From contig JAVKMO010000027.1 of NCBI GenBank assembly GCA_031539345.1, positions 1 through 64,000 of the forward strand: a stretch of DNA of 64,000 nt, written 5' to 3'. The position numbers and the translations under genes were made by a program. Every line of letters starts with the position of its first letter. Position 1 is the first letter of the stretch. The notes under the pieces were generated by a model. It was not told where the DNA came from, did not search any database, and saw nothing but the letters and a program-made list of their open reading frames with translations. This stretch comes from JAVKMO01 sp031539345. Its GTDB lineage: Bacteria > Bacteroidota > Bacteroidia > Chitinophagales > Chitinophagaceae. This document shows positions 46,994 through 57,035 of this stretch, one piece after another.

Positions 46994-47016
46994 CCAGCAT
47001 TTGATAGACGCTGGCA
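46994..47016 (-). terminator. Terminator of the pyrG operon
   Basis: GCCAGC / GCTGGC stem with an 11-base loop, followed on the minus strand by T7. Lies 19 bases beyond the stop of the gene at 47036. Confidence 0.85.
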
Positions 47017-47035
47017 CTTAATAAAAAAGACGAGT

Positions 47036-47713
47036 TTAAAACCCTAATTCATTCGCTTTGTTAATCAAATCTGTTTTGATTGTTTTCTTTGGTTCGCCGA
47101 TTGCTTCTTGAATTTGTTCTTTTGCTTTTACATCAATAATTTCTTCCGCTTTTGCTTTTACAGCATTTGTTGCAGCTTCATTGATTATTGTAGTTGTGGG
47201 ATTTGTTGTGCTATTACCCCCACCGATTAAAGATTGCAAGGCTTTTGCTTTAGTTAAGTTTTGCACTAAGGCAGTATATTTTTCTTTTTGTGCATCGGTT
47301 AAATAGCCCATTATCTTTGCCTGTACTTGGTCTTTGGCGCTTTCTAACAAAGATTTTTTAGCTTCTCCAGACAAACTTTTATCGCCTTTAATGTTTTTAA
47401 TTTCGGCAAGTTTGCTCATCAATGTTTCTTTGATTTGTGTTGTTTGAGTTGAAGATAAACCCAAATTATTGGTCAAACCTTTAACTTGTTGATTAACTTG
47501 GGCTTCGCTCATAGAGTTTGCAAATCCTTCTAATTTTTGTTGTTGTTCTGCACTCAATCCAAGAGAGTCTTTTACAAACTCGCTATATTTTTTAGCATTT
47601 TTTTGATGGCGTTTAAATTTTTCATTTTTAAGTGCATGGTCTTGATGTGTTGTTGCAAAAGCATGGTTGAATAATACACTTGCAACGAGGGTTGTTGTAA
47701 TCAGTTTGTTCAT
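47036..47713 (-). CDS. Periplasmic helical protein, LTxxQ/Spy-like repeats
   Basis: 225 aa, signal peptide (ends NHAFAT), then an almost wholly helical, charged protein. Repeats of the LTxxQ type are visible: LSAEQQQKLEGF, LSSTQTTQIKETL, LTDAQKEKYTAL, as in Spy/CpxP-like periplasmic proteins. A Thr/Asn-rich linker splits off a C-terminal helix pair. Role in envelope stress is possible but not shown. 33 bases downstream of pyrG and closed by a good terminator. Confidence 0.65.
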   Translation of the reverse strand: MNKLITTTLVASVLFNHAFATTHQDHALKNEKFKRHQKNAKKYSEFVKDSLGLSAEQQQKLEGFANSMSEAQVNQQVKGLTNNLGLSSTQTTQIKETLMSKLAEIKNIKGDKSLSGEAKKSLLESAKDQVQAKIMGYLTDAQKEKYTALVQNLTKAKALQSLIGGGNSTTNPTTTIINEAATNAVKAKAEEIIDVKAKEQIQEAIGEPKKTIKTDLINKANELGF

Positions 47714-47746
47714 AAGAAGGGATTTAAAAAATAAAAGAATAATGCG

Positions 47747-49363
47747 TTAAGAAATCATTGTGTTTGAAAAGTTTAATCCCGCTTGCACAAAAGCGACAAA
47801 CAGAGGATGAGGATTTTCTACTGTACTTTTTAGTTCGGGGTGAAATTGTACGCCAATAAAAAACGGATGACCCTCCAACTCTACAATTTCGATCAATTTG
47901 TTGTCTGGATTGATGCCAGACGTTATAAAACCGTTCTCATTAAATTGTTTTTCATAGGCGTTGTTAAATTCCCAACGGTGTCTATGGCGTTCAAAAATAG
48001 TTGTCGTTCCGTAAATTTTTTCTGCTCTTGTGTTAGGTGTAATTGCACATGCATATGCCCCTTTGCGCATTGTGCCGCCTTTTTTCGTTGTCTTTTTTTG
48101 TTCCTCCATCAAGTGAATAATAGGGTGAGGGGTTGTTTCATCTAACTCTGTTGTGGATGCTTTTTCTAAGCCCAGCACATTGCGTGCAAACTCTATACAC
48201 GCCATTTGCATACCTAAACAAATGCCCAAAAAAGGTATTTTGTTTTTGCGTAAATATTCGATGGCTTTGATTTTTCCTTCTAATCCTCGATTGCCAAAAC
48301 CAGGTGCAACAAGCACACCATGCAAGGAAGAAAATTGTGCTGCAACATTTTCTGCGGTAATGATTTCACTGTTGATAAAATGAATTTTCACTTTTGTGTC
48401 TGCCACCGCACCTGCATGAATAAAAGATTCGAGAATGGATTTATACGCATCTTGCAATTGGGTATATTTTCCGACTAATCCGATATTGATTTTATAGCTT
48501 GGATATTTTATTTTTTGTAAAACAGCCTTCCATTTATTTAAATTCTGTTCTTGATTTGTTGGCAGATTCATTTTCTTTAAACAAATAATGTCTAACCTTT
48601 CTTGTGCCATGAATAAAGGAACTTCATAAATTGTTTCCGCATCTAAAGATTCTATTACAGCTTCAACTTTTACATTACAGAACAAAGCAATTTTTTTGCG
48701 ATGCTCGTCACTCAAAGGCGTTTCTGTTCTACACACAATAACGTCAGGGCGAACACCGTCTTGACTTAACATTTTTACAGAATGTTGAACGGGTTTTGTT
48801 TTTAATTCTCCCGCTGCTTTTAAATACGGCAATAACGCAAGGTGAATAACAACACAATCTTCTTCGGGCATTTCCCATTGCAATTGACGAATAGTTTCAA
48901 TATAAGGTAAAGACTCAATGTCTCCGACCGTGCCACCAATTTCAGTAATTACAATATCATATTCATTTTGTTGTGCAACTTGTTGAATCCGGGTTTTAAT
49001 TTCATCAGTGATATGCGGAATAATTTGCACCGTTTTACCCAAAAAAGCACCCTCCCTTTCTTTGTCAATCACCGTTTTGTAAATTTTACCCGTGGTTACA
49101 TTGTTGGCTTGTGAAGTATGAATATTTAAAAAACGTTCGTAGTGTCCCAAGTCTAAATCTGTTTCTGCACCATCTTCAGTAACAAAACATTCACCATGCT
49201 CATACGGATTTAAAGTGCCAGGATCAACATTAATATAAGGGTCAAATTTTTGAATCGTTACACGAAAACCACGTGCTTGCAACAGTTTAGCTAAAGACGC
49301 AGCGATAATGCCTTTGCCTAAAGAAGAAGAAACCCCCCCCGTTACAAAAATGTATTTAGCCAT
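47747..49363 (-). CDS. pyrG: CTP synthase
   Basis: 538 aa from ATG 49363 (MAKYIFVTGGVSSSLGKG). Amidoligase domain (1-270) and C-terminal class I glutaminase with the nucleophile Cys in LGICLGMQMA and the His/Glu pair in FHPEL. Converts UTP to CTP with glutamine and ATP. Codons 8-10 (Thr-Gly-Gly) sit in a G8 homopolymer (coding strand, 49333-49340), unusual in so AT-rich a sequence. Confidence 0.97.
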   Translation of the reverse strand: MAKYIFVTGGVSSSLGKGIIAASLAKLLQARGFRVTIQKFDPYINVDPGTLNPYEHGECFVTEDGAETDLDLGHYERFLNIHTSQANNVTTGKIYKTVIDKEREGAFLGKTVQIIPHITDEIKTRIQQVAQQNEYDIVITEIGGTVGDIESLPYIETIRQLQWEMPEEDCVVIHLALLPYLKAAGELKTKPVQHSVKMLSQDGVRPDVIVCRTETPLSDEHRKKIALFCNVKVEAVIESLDAETIYEVPLFMAQERLDIICLKKMNLPTNQEQNLNKWKAVLQKIKYPSYKINIGLVGKYTQLQDAYKSILESFIHAGAVADTKVKIHFINSEIITAENVAAQFSSLHGVLVAPGFGNRGLEGKIKAIEYLRKNKIPFLGICLGMQMACIEFARNVLGLEKASTTELDETTPHPIIHLMEEQKKTTKKGGTMRKGAYACAITPNTRAEKIYGTTTIFERHRHRWEFNNAYEKQFNENGFITSGINPDNKLIEIVELEGHPFFIGVQFHPELKSTVENPHPLFVAFVQAGLNFSNTMIS

Positions 49364-49388
49364 AACAATCAATTATTTTAAGTCAAGC

Positions 49389-49398
49389 GGCTAATGTA
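49389..49398 (-). promoter_or_regulatory. Possible -7 element of pyrG
   Basis: Minus strand TACATTAGCC, 25 bases before ATG 49363; identical to the element at 34541-34550. No clear -33 box. Confidence 0.35.
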
Positions 49399-49554
49399 AA
49401 AAAGGAGCGTACTTGGAAGGCGATACTTTCTCTTTTATTTTGTTTGTATTTAACAACCGTATTTTAAAAATTTCTTGCAGTACAATTTTTAAATATTTTA
49501 GGGCGTTTTTTATTTTTATTTTTTATTTCATTTCATTTCATACATTCAAATTCT

Positions 49555-52500
49555 ATGCAATTTAAAGGACTCATTCGCTTTTTTTCTATCGCACTTATTA
49601 TCATTTCTATCTATCAATTGCATTTTACTGCTGTTGTAAAAGTTTATGAAGGAAAGTTAAAAACTAAAGCTCTTCAACGTGTAGCCACTTTCACAGACCT
49701 CACGAGTAATTTTCAGAAAGATTCTGCTTACAAAAAAGTGTATAAAAAACTTGTTGACAGTGCGGCCAACACTACCATCACTTATGGCATTAACGGTGCA
49801 ATCAATTATCGTAAAGCAAAAGAGCAAGAATTGAATTTGGGCTTAGACTTGCAAGGCGGCATGAACGTTACTTTAGACGTTAAGTTAGACGACTTGATTC
49901 GTAATATGTCGAATAACTCAAAAGACCCTGTATTGAACAAAGTTTTACTTGCTACTGAAGAAAAAAAATCAAGCAGTAATGCAAATTATATCGACTTGTT
50001 TTATGAAACCTTTAAACAACAAAATCCAAACGGACAGCTCACCAATTATTTTACTAATTACAATCCTGCACGATTAAAAAAAGGTGCTACCGACGAAGCC
50101 GTTTTAAATGTGATTAGAATTGAAGTAAGAGAAGCGACAAAAAGAACCTTTGATATTTTGCAAACGCGTATTGACCAATTTGGCGTTGCACAACCAACTG
50201 TCAATTTAGATGAAAACAAAGGCGTTATCAATGTAGAATTACCCGGCAACCAAGAAGACCCAGAGCGTGTAAGAAAATATTTACAAGCAACTGCGAATTT
50301 ACAATTTTGGGAAGTTCATTCTGTGGCAGATTTAGCAACAAGTTTTGGTCAAGCAGCCAGCCTTGCTGATGATTATTTAAAAGCAAAAAATAAAGTAAAA
50401 AAAGCCACACAAGCCACGCCATCGACAACAGAAAAAAAAGAGCAAGGATCTATTGCTAATTTAATTACTGCAAAAGCAGACTCGACAACATCAGGACAAG
50501 ACGAGAATGTTTTAGGACAAATGATTGCCCAAATTCAATATATCACACAGCAGGCACAACAACAAAAAACAAGTGCCGATAAAATCCCATTTGTGGTACA
50601 AATCGAAAAAAAGAATGTTGCCATTTTTGAAGAATTATTACAGCAAGATTTTGTAAAAAATTCATTGCCCGCCGATGTGAAATTTTTATATGGTATGCCA
50701 GAAAAAAAAGACGACAATAAATTTGTTGTAGTCTATGCAATAAAAACTGTTGAAGGCTCTGACAATGCAAAATTAGAAGGCGATAACGTTGCTGATGCTT
50801 CACAAGATTTTGACGAACGCGGTCGCCCTGCCATTCGCATGGTTATGTCAAAAACAGGTGAAAAATTATGGGAAGATATGACAGCTGAAAATGTTGGAAT
50901 GCCTATTGCCATTGTTTTAGATAATATGGTTTATTCAGCACCCGTTGTCAACAGTGCGATTACAGGAGGCGTTTCACAAATATCAGGAAGTTTTAGTGTG
51001 CAAGAATCACAAGATTTAGCCAATATTTTAAAATCAGGAAAATTGCCTGCACCAGCAAAAATTGTGCAAGAACAAATTGTTGGACCAACGCTTGGAAAAG
51101 AAGCTGTGGCTGGTGGCATTAACGCATTCTTAGTATCATTTTTAATTATTGCCATTCTTATGTTCGCCTACTATAATTCTGGCGGAACAGTTGCCAACGT
51201 TTCCCTCATTCTAAATTTGTTATTTACCGTAGGCGTTTTATCTGCATTGGGGGCTTCACTTACAGCACCAGGCATTGCAGGTTTGGTACTTACCATTGGC
51301 ATGGCGGTTGATACGAACGTGATTATTTTTGAAAGAATAAAAGAAGAAATTACAAAAGGGTCATCTTATTTAAATGCCATCATTACTGCATATAAAAAAT
51401 CATTAGCACCCGTTTTAGATGCCCACGTAACAACCCTTTTAACGGCAATCATTTTATTCAAATTTGGTTTAGGTCCTGTTAAAGGTTTTGCAACAACACA
51501 AATTCTCGGCATTTTATTATCGCTCTTGTGTGGTATTCTCATTTCTCGTCAAATTAGCGACTGGTGGACAAGCAAAAACAGACACTTTGAATATTTTACC
51601 AAATTGAGCAAAAGCATTTTCCAACAATCCAATTTTAAATTTATTGAATTTAGAAAATACGCTTATTTTATTTCCATCTTAGTTCTTGTTTTTGGTGTAT
51701 TATCTTTTGTGAATGGCTTTGATGAAGGCGTTGAATTTAAAGGTGGCAGAAGTTATACCATACGCTTTGACCAAGAAGTTCCTGTAGAACAAGTGCGTCA
51801 ATCTGTAAAGCAAGTGTTTGAGGGAGAAAACCCCGTTTTAAAAACGATAGGAGATAATAAACAATTGAGCATTACAACGTCTTATTTAATCGAAAAAAAT
51901 GGCAAAGAAATTGATGATAAAATAGAGCATTTGCTGTATCAAAGTTTGCTTACTTACTTGCCTACAAATACCAGCTATGAAGACTTTGTGAAAAAGCACA
52001 AAATCGCCTCAATGACAGTATTGCCTACTATTTCTGACGATTTAAAAAAAGGTGCTTTTGAAGCAACTATTTTATCCCTTATCATTATTTTTATTTACAT
52101 CTTTATTCGATTTAGAAAATGGCAATATTCTTTAGGCACAATTATTGCTTTGTTTCATGATGTTTTTGTAACCTTAATTGTATTTTCTTTTGCACGTACA
52201 GTTGTCCCTTTTCCTTTAGAAATAGACCAACATTTTATCGCAGCCATTCTAACTGTTATCGGTTTTTCTATGAATGATACGGTGATTGTATTTGATAGAA
52301 TTAGAGAGTATTTTAAAATTATGCCGAACACTTCTAATAAAGTTATTATCAACAAAGCCATTAACGACACGTTAAGTAGAACGATTATGACATCGGCAAC
52401 TGTGTTCATCACGTTGTTGGTTTTATTTTTAATTGGCGGAGAAGTTACAAAAGGCTTTGCATTTGCAATGCTGATTGGGGTTATTACAGGAACGTATTCG

Positions 52501-52593
52501 TCTATTTTTGTTGCGGCACCTGTGTTGGTTGATTTTGACAAAAACAATACACTGCAATCAAAAGAAACATTAAAAGAAACATCAAAAAAATAA
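49555..52593 (+). CDS. secDF: Fused protein translocase subunit SecDF
   Basis: 1012 aa, one polypeptide for SecD and SecF as usual in Bacteroidota. The SecD half (1 to about 650) has LGLDLQGGMNVTLDV and the six-helix part with GMAVDTNVIIFERIKEE; a low-complexity Gln/Lys/Thr insertion (about 275-345) lies in the periplasmic domain. The SecF half has FVNGFDEGVEFKGGRSY and IGFSMNDTVIVFDRIRE. RND-type, uses the proton gradient to help Sec export. Followed by purE after 35 bases. Confidence 0.96.
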   Translation: MQFKGLIRFFSIALIIISIYQLHFTAVVKVYEGKLKTKALQRVATFTDLTSNFQKDSAYKKVYKKLVDSAANTTITYGINGAINYRKAKEQELNLGLDLQGGMNVTLDVKLDDLIRNMSNNSKDPVLNKVLLATEEKKSSSNANYIDLFYETFKQQNPNGQLTNYFTNYNPARLKKGATDEAVLNVIRIEVREATKRTFDILQTRIDQFGVAQPTVNLDENKGVINVELPGNQEDPERVRKYLQATANLQFWEVHSVADLATSFGQAASLADDYLKAKNKVKKATQATPSTTEKKEQGSIANLITAKADSTTSGQDENVLGQMIAQIQYITQQAQQQKTSADKIPFVVQIEKKNVAIFEELLQQDFVKNSLPADVKFLYGMPEKKDDNKFVVVYAIKTVEGSDNAKLEGDNVADASQDFDERGRPAIRMVMSKTGEKLWEDMTAENVGMPIAIVLDNMVYSAPVVNSAITGGVSQISGSFSVQESQDLANILKSGKLPAPAKIVQEQIVGPTLGKEAVAGGINAFLVSFLIIAILMFAYYNSGGTVANVSLILNLLFTVGVLSALGASLTAPGIAGLVLTIGMAVDTNVIIFERIKEEITKGSSYLNAIITAYKKSLAPVLDAHVTTLLTAIILFKFGLGPVKGFATTQILGILLSLLCGILISRQISDWWTSKNRHFEYFTKLSKSIFQQSNFKFIEFRKYAYFISILVLVFGVLSFVNGFDEGVEFKGGRSYTIRFDQEVPVEQVRQSVKQVFEGENPVLKTIGDNKQLSITTSYLIEKNGKEIDDKIEHLLYQSLLTYLPTNTSYEDFVKKHKIASMTVLPTISDDLKKGAFEATILSLIIIFIYIFIRFRKWQYSLGTIIALFHDVFVTLIVFSFARTVVPFPLEIDQHFIAAILTVIGFSMNDTVIVFDRIREYFKIMPNTSNKVIINKAINDTLSRTIMTSATVFITLLVLFLIGGEVTKGFAFAMLIGVITGTYSSIFVAAPVLVDFDKNNTLQSKETLKETSKK

Positions 52594-52628
52594 TTAAGCA
52601 TTTTTAATTCACTTTTCTGTCTCATTTA

Positions 52629-53129
52629 ATGAACAATATGGCTGACGTTGCGGTTATTATGGGGAGTAAAAGTGATTTAGAAACTATGCGACAAGGCATT
52701 CAAATTTTGGACACTTTGGGCATTTCTTTTGAAGTTGAAATTGTATCTGCTCACCGCACCCCAGAAAAAATGTTTGCTTATGCAAAAGCCGCAGAACAAA
52801 AAAATATTAAAGTGATTATTGCCGGTGCAGGTGGTGCAGCTCATTTGCCCGGTATGGTTGCAGCATTAACAAATCTTCCCGTTATTGGCGTTCCCGTTCA
52901 ATCTAAAGCATTGAATGGATTAGACTCCTTACTTTCTATTGTGCAAATGCCGGCAGGTGTTCCCGTTGCCACTGTGGCAATAGGAGAGGCAGGGGCAAAA
53001 AATGCCGCCATTTTAGTAGCCAAAATTTTAGCACTGTCTAATCCTACCGTCAAACAAAAAGTCGAACAGTATATCAAAGAACAAACAGCACAAACATTAA
53101 ACAGTAGTCAAAACTTAAATTGGAAATAA
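52629..53129 (+). CDS. purE: N5-carboxyaminoimidazole ribonucleotide mutase
   Basis: 166 aa, class I PurE. VAVIMGSKSDLETM, VSAHRTPEKMFAYA and the GAGGAAHLPGMVAA loop are diagnostic. ATG 52638 is an alternative start three codons in. 7 bases before purK; the pair converts AIR to CAIR. Confidence 0.96.
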   Translation: MNNMADVAVIMGSKSDLETMRQGIQILDTLGISFEVEIVSAHRTPEKMFAYAKAAEQKNIKVIIAGAGGAAHLPGMVAALTNLPVIGVPVQSKALNGLDSLLSIVQMPAGVPVATVAIGEAGAKNAAILVAKILALSNPTVKQKVEQYIKEQTAQTLNSSQNLNWK

Positions 53130-53136
53130 GTCTCCT

Positions 53137-54237
53137 ATGCAAACAATAGGCATTATCGGTGGTGGACAATTGGGGAGTATGATGATTGATGCAGGAAAAA
53201 AAAATCAATCCTATCGCTTTGTTGTTTTGGATACAAACACCAACGTTTGTGCCTATCCTAAAGCAGATGTTTTTATTGAAGGAGCGTATGACGACCCATT
53301 GTTGTTAGAGCAATTATTTGTTCAAAGTGATTTTATTACTTACGAGTTTGAAAATATCCCTGCCCATACATTAGAGCAGATTCAACGCATCACAAAAAAA
53401 ACATTAACGCCGTCAGTTCGCCTTTTAGACATTTCACAACACCGCATAAAAGAAAAAACAACCTTGCAATATTTGGGCTTATTAACAGCACCCTTTCAAG
53501 CAATCAATACAAAACAAGACTTACAAAAAGACAATTGGGCGATAAAATTCCCTTGCATTTTAAAAACGTGTCAAGGTGGTTATGATGGCAAAAACCAATG
53601 GACAATCAACGACCTCAAAGCCCTTCATGCCATTCAAATAGAAGAGAATAGAGAATATATTTTAGAACAAAAAATACCGTTTAGCAAAGAAGTATCTTGC
53701 ATTGGATTTAGAAATGCAGACGGTCATTTTCAACATTTGCCAGTTGTAGAAAATATGCACCATAATGGCATTTTGAATATCAGCATTGCTCCTGCAAGAA
53801 TTGACGACAATTTGAACGAACAAATTGTTGCTATAACAAAAAAAGTAATGACGGAGTTAAACGTATGTGGAACGTTAGCAATTGAATTTTTTATTACACA
53901 AGACAATCAAATTTTGATTAACGAAATTGCACCTCGCCCACATAATAGCGGCCATTTTTCGTTAGATGGATGCAATTACAGTCAGTTTGATATGCACCTT
54001 AAAGCCATTACGAATCAGTCTTTACCCGAAGTTAAAATGCAACATGCAACAGTGATGCTAAACGTTTTGGGACAACACGCAACGCATGTTGAACAAACCA
54101 CTTGGAATGATTATACAATTTTTCATTGGTATGGCAAACACGAAAATCGACATAATAGAAAAATTGGTCATATCAATTTTTGCGGTCAAGACATCGCACT
54201 GTTATTAAAAAAAGCAATCGAATTTTATACGCTATAA
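53137..54237 (+). CDS. purK: N5-carboxyaminoimidazole ribonucleotide synthase
   Basis: 366 aa ATP-grasp enzyme: N-terminal IGIIGGGQLGSMM, TYEFENIP, the KTCQGGYDGKNQW loop, and NEIAPRPHNSGHFSLDGC near the C-terminus. Normal length. Closed by the hairpin at 54383. Confidence 0.96.
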   Translation: MQTIGIIGGGQLGSMMIDAGKKNQSYRFVVLDTNTNVCAYPKADVFIEGAYDDPLLLEQLFVQSDFITYEFENIPAHTLEQIQRITKKTLTPSVRLLDISQHRIKEKTTLQYLGLLTAPFQAINTKQDLQKDNWAIKFPCILKTCQGGYDGKNQWTINDLKALHAIQIEENREYILEQKIPFSKEVSCIGFRNADGHFQHLPVVENMHHNGILNISIAPARIDDNLNEQIVAITKKVMTELNVCGTLAIEFFITQDNQILINEIAPRPHNSGHFSLDGCNYSQFDMHLKAITNQSLPEVKMQHATVMLNVLGQHATHVEQTTWNDYTIFHWYGKHENRHNRKIGHINFCGQDIALLLKKAIEFYTL

Positions 54238-54382
54238 AATATTGCTTTTTTTTGTTAATAAAGGTCATTGCTTGGCATGTTGATTTTGTAAATAATTGTT
54301 TTCATCAACCGATAGAAATTGAAACAACGCATCATTTGAGGCACAATAGCAACTGAATTATTTGTTATGCCAACACGATGAC

Positions 54383-54400
54383 AGCCTTTGATGAAAGGTT
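54383..54400 (+). terminator. Terminator after purK
   Basis: AGCCTTT / AAAGGTT with a GATG loop (one G-T pair), then a T-rich tail. Converges with sppA ending at 54409. Confidence 0.6.
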
Positions 54401-54408
54401 TTTTATTT

Positions 54409-56175
54409 TTAATACGCTTCAAAAAAATAAGGCAACTTCATTTGGGCATGACTATGATTGACCATTTTTTTTACAACTTTGAGTTGCTTTGTAAGCATCG
54501 CCACATCTTCGTCAATGACTGTAGTATTAAACCAAGAGTTCGTTTTTTTATTCAATTTGTTCATTATCCTTTCGACAGAACTTTTTTGTTTTGGATACTC
54601 TTCTACACCAATTTCTGTGAGTTGTGCTTTTTGTTGTACAAATTGAATAGCATCGTCTAAGCTGCCTATTTTATCGACCAATTTGTTTTCTACTGCTTGT
54701 TGTGCAATCCATACTCTGCCTTGTGCAATCGCTTCAACTTGTTGCAAATTTAATTTACGGGCATTGCTCACATGAGTTTTAAAATCGATATAAACAGAGT
54801 CAATATGATTTTGTACAAATTTGGCTTGTAAGGGTGTCAATTCTTTATGTATGCCAAAATTAGCGTGCGGAGAAGTTCCCACTTCGTCGGTTGTAATGCC
54901 GAGATGCTTACTTGTAAAATCACCAATATTGGGAATAATAGCAAACACGCCAATTGATCCTGTAATGGTAAAAGGTTCTGCAAAAATTTCATCAGCACCT
55001 GTAGCAATATAATATCCTCCGGACGCTGCAACACTACCAAAACTTACAACAAGTGGTTTGTGTTTTTTTGCTTCTGAAACAGCACGCCAAATTTTTTCAC
55101 TCGCTTGTACATCGCCACCGGGTGAATTAACACGCAGTACAATACCCTTAATATCTTCATCAGCTTGTGCTTCACGCAAACTTTGAACAATGTCGGTTGT
55201 ATTGATTTCACCTTCGTTGTCTGACGTTCCGTGAACAATTGTTCCATCGGCATAAATAACAGCAATATTTTTTTTGTTTGATGATGATAATACATCATCC
55301 ATTTGTTCTTGATATTCTTGCAAACTAATGAGGGATAATTTTTCTTTGTTGCCTATGCCAATGTCAGCTTTGATTTTTGCTTCTACTTCGTCACTATATT
55401 TTACGTCGTCAATGAGGTGATATTTTTTTGCGTCACTCAAATTTTGAATCAATAAATTATTTTCTAAGCGGATTAATTCTTCTTTTGTCATGCCTCTTTG
55501 AGAAGCAATTTTTTCATACATACCTGTTTGAAAAGCTTTGAGTAAAGTGCCGAGTTGTAATTTATTTTCTTCTGACATAGACTCTCTTCTCAATGGCTCT
55601 GTTGCACTTTTAAATTTTCCGGCATAAAAAATTTGTGCTTTCAAATCCAACTTGTCTAATAATTTTTTAAAAAATAAAGACTGAATGCCAAATCCATTCC
55701 ATTCAAAAATGCCCGCAGGTTCGGCATAAATATGATGTGCCATTGATGCGATGAAATAATTTTTTTCATTGTATGTGCCATAGGCATAAATTTTTTTGCC
55801 TGAGCTTTTAAATTGATTCAAGTAATTATACAATTCATTAGACACACTTAAATTATTGGCTTGCCCTTGACACTTAATCAATACGGCACTAATTTTTGGA
55901 TTTTGACTCGCGTCTTTAATGAGTTTTTTAACCGTACGCATACCCAGAGAACTTTCATCATTCCATATTTTATCCCAGCCGTCTTCTGTGCCACGCTCGT
56001 TAAACAGCTGATTGGTATTGATCACTAAAACGCTTTTAGATTCTATTTCTATATCTTCTTTTTGGCTCAAACTCACAATGGCAATAATGATGCCCAAAAT
56101 CAAGAGGCAAGTACACACCGAAAAAATAACGAGTGCTAAAAATGAGGATAAAAAATTGCTAAAAAATTGTTTCAT
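54409..56175 (-). CDS. sppA: Signal peptide peptidase SppA, long type
   Basis: 588 aa, one N-terminal membrane helix (about 5-35) then two tandem S49 domains, as in the 67-kDa type. General-base Lys in YAGKFKSATEP in the first domain, nucleophile Ser in GSVAASGGYYIA in the second; VLRVNSPGGDV precedes it. Degrades signal peptides and other membrane-bound fragments in the envelope. Confidence 0.94.
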   Translation of the reverse strand: MKQFFSNFLSSFLALVIFSVCTCLLILGIIIAIVSLSQKEDIEIESKSVLVINTNQLFNERGTEDGWDKIWNDESSLGMRTVKKLIKDASQNPKISAVLIKCQGQANNLSVSNELYNYLNQFKSSGKKIYAYGTYNEKNYFIASMAHHIYAEPAGIFEWNGFGIQSLFFKKLLDKLDLKAQIFYAGKFKSATEPLRRESMSEENKLQLGTLLKAFQTGMYEKIASQRGMTKEELIRLENNLLIQNLSDAKKYHLIDDVKYSDEVEAKIKADIGIGNKEKLSLISLQEYQEQMDDVLSSSNKKNIAVIYADGTIVHGTSDNEGEINTTDIVQSLREAQADEDIKGIVLRVNSPGGDVQASEKIWRAVSEAKKHKPLVVSFGSVAASGGYYIATGADEIFAEPFTITGSIGVFAIIPNIGDFTSKHLGITTDEVGTSPHANFGIHKELTPLQAKFVQNHIDSVYIDFKTHVSNARKLNLQQVEAIAQGRVWIAQQAVENKLVDKIGSLDDAIQFVQQKAQLTEIGVEEYPKQKSSVERIMNKLNKKTNSWFNTTVIDEDVAMLTKQLKVVKKMVNHSHAQMKLPYFFEAY

Positions 56176-56216
56176 AAAAACGGATTTAAATTCATGAATA
56201 AAAAAGAGGTGTTGGA

Positions 56217-57029
56217 TTAAAACAGATACTCAAAACCTAATGAAGGAGAAAAACCTAAGTAAGGATGATAATGAAGTGTGCCAATTAGATTTGTTTTTTT
56301 TGATGTTTGATATTTTGTATAAAACCATGTTCTTTGATAATCTCCAAGATAACCAAAACCTGCAAAAAATTGTTTGCCTATGGCAGTGAAAATTGATGCA
56401 CTTAGATAGGGAGTTTTATTTTCTTCTTTAACTAAGCCACCTTGAACAGCAAACGTTTTATAGGTATAAGATGTTGAAATAGATAATACGCGAGGAATTT
56501 TTTCTTTGGTGAGTAAATCTAAATCACCACCAATTGGATTGAAAACTTGAACGTTGATGTTCCAATTTGGCGTGAGCAAAAATTGATTTCGCCATTCAAA
56601 ATAGTAGGCATTTTTATTTGGGACTACACCTTTAAAATTCAATTGAAAAAAAGTAAACTTTGCTCCCATATTCCAATAAGGTCTGATATTTTTGGCACTT
56701 ACAAAAGTATATTCATAAGTGTTGAGAGAGGGCGTTTGTTCACTATAAATTATGCCACCAACAGCAACTTGTTTGGTGTTTTTCCACCCCATCAATCGCA
56801 CGTCAAGCATATTATTCGTTAAATAAGGATTCGTCCCCATTACAGCAATTCCAGCATTTTCAACACTTGCCAAAGTTGGGCTATTAAAAAGTGTTTCTGA
56901 AGATGCCGCAGATAAATTGCTTGTTGCAAAAGCTACTTGCTCATGATTTTGATAACGATAATAAATAGGCTGTGTCAATATCAATTGTGTAGATAAAATG
57001 AAACAGAAAGAAAAAAAAAGTTGTTGCAT
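56217..57029 (-). CDS. Outer-membrane beta-barrel hypothetical protein (PorV/SprF-like)
   Basis: 270 aa. Signal (ends LILTQ), then strands throughout, with FNSPTLASVENAGIAVMGTN near residue 47, reminiscent of FadL/PorV-type barrels, and a C-terminal aromatic end (GFEYLF) typical of outer-membrane barrels. A role with type IX secretion is possible but not shown. 41 bases upstream of sppA and 6 bases after the pdxA stop, so probably co-transcribed with pdxA. Confidence 0.55.
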   Translation of the reverse strand: MQQLFFSFCFILSTQLILTQPIYYRYQNHEQVAFATSNLSAASSETLFNSPTLASVENAGIAVMGTNPYLTNNMLDVRLMGWKNTKQVAVGGIIYSEQTPSLNTYEYTFVSAKNIRPYWNMGAKFTFFQLNFKGVVPNKNAYYFEWRNQFLLTPNWNINVQVFNPIGGDLDLLTKEKIPRVLSISTSYTYKTFAVQGGLVKEENKTPYLSASIFTAIGKQFFAGFGYLGDYQRTWFYTKYQTSKKTNLIGTLHYHPYLGFSPSLGFEYLF

Positions 57030-57035
57030 AGATTT

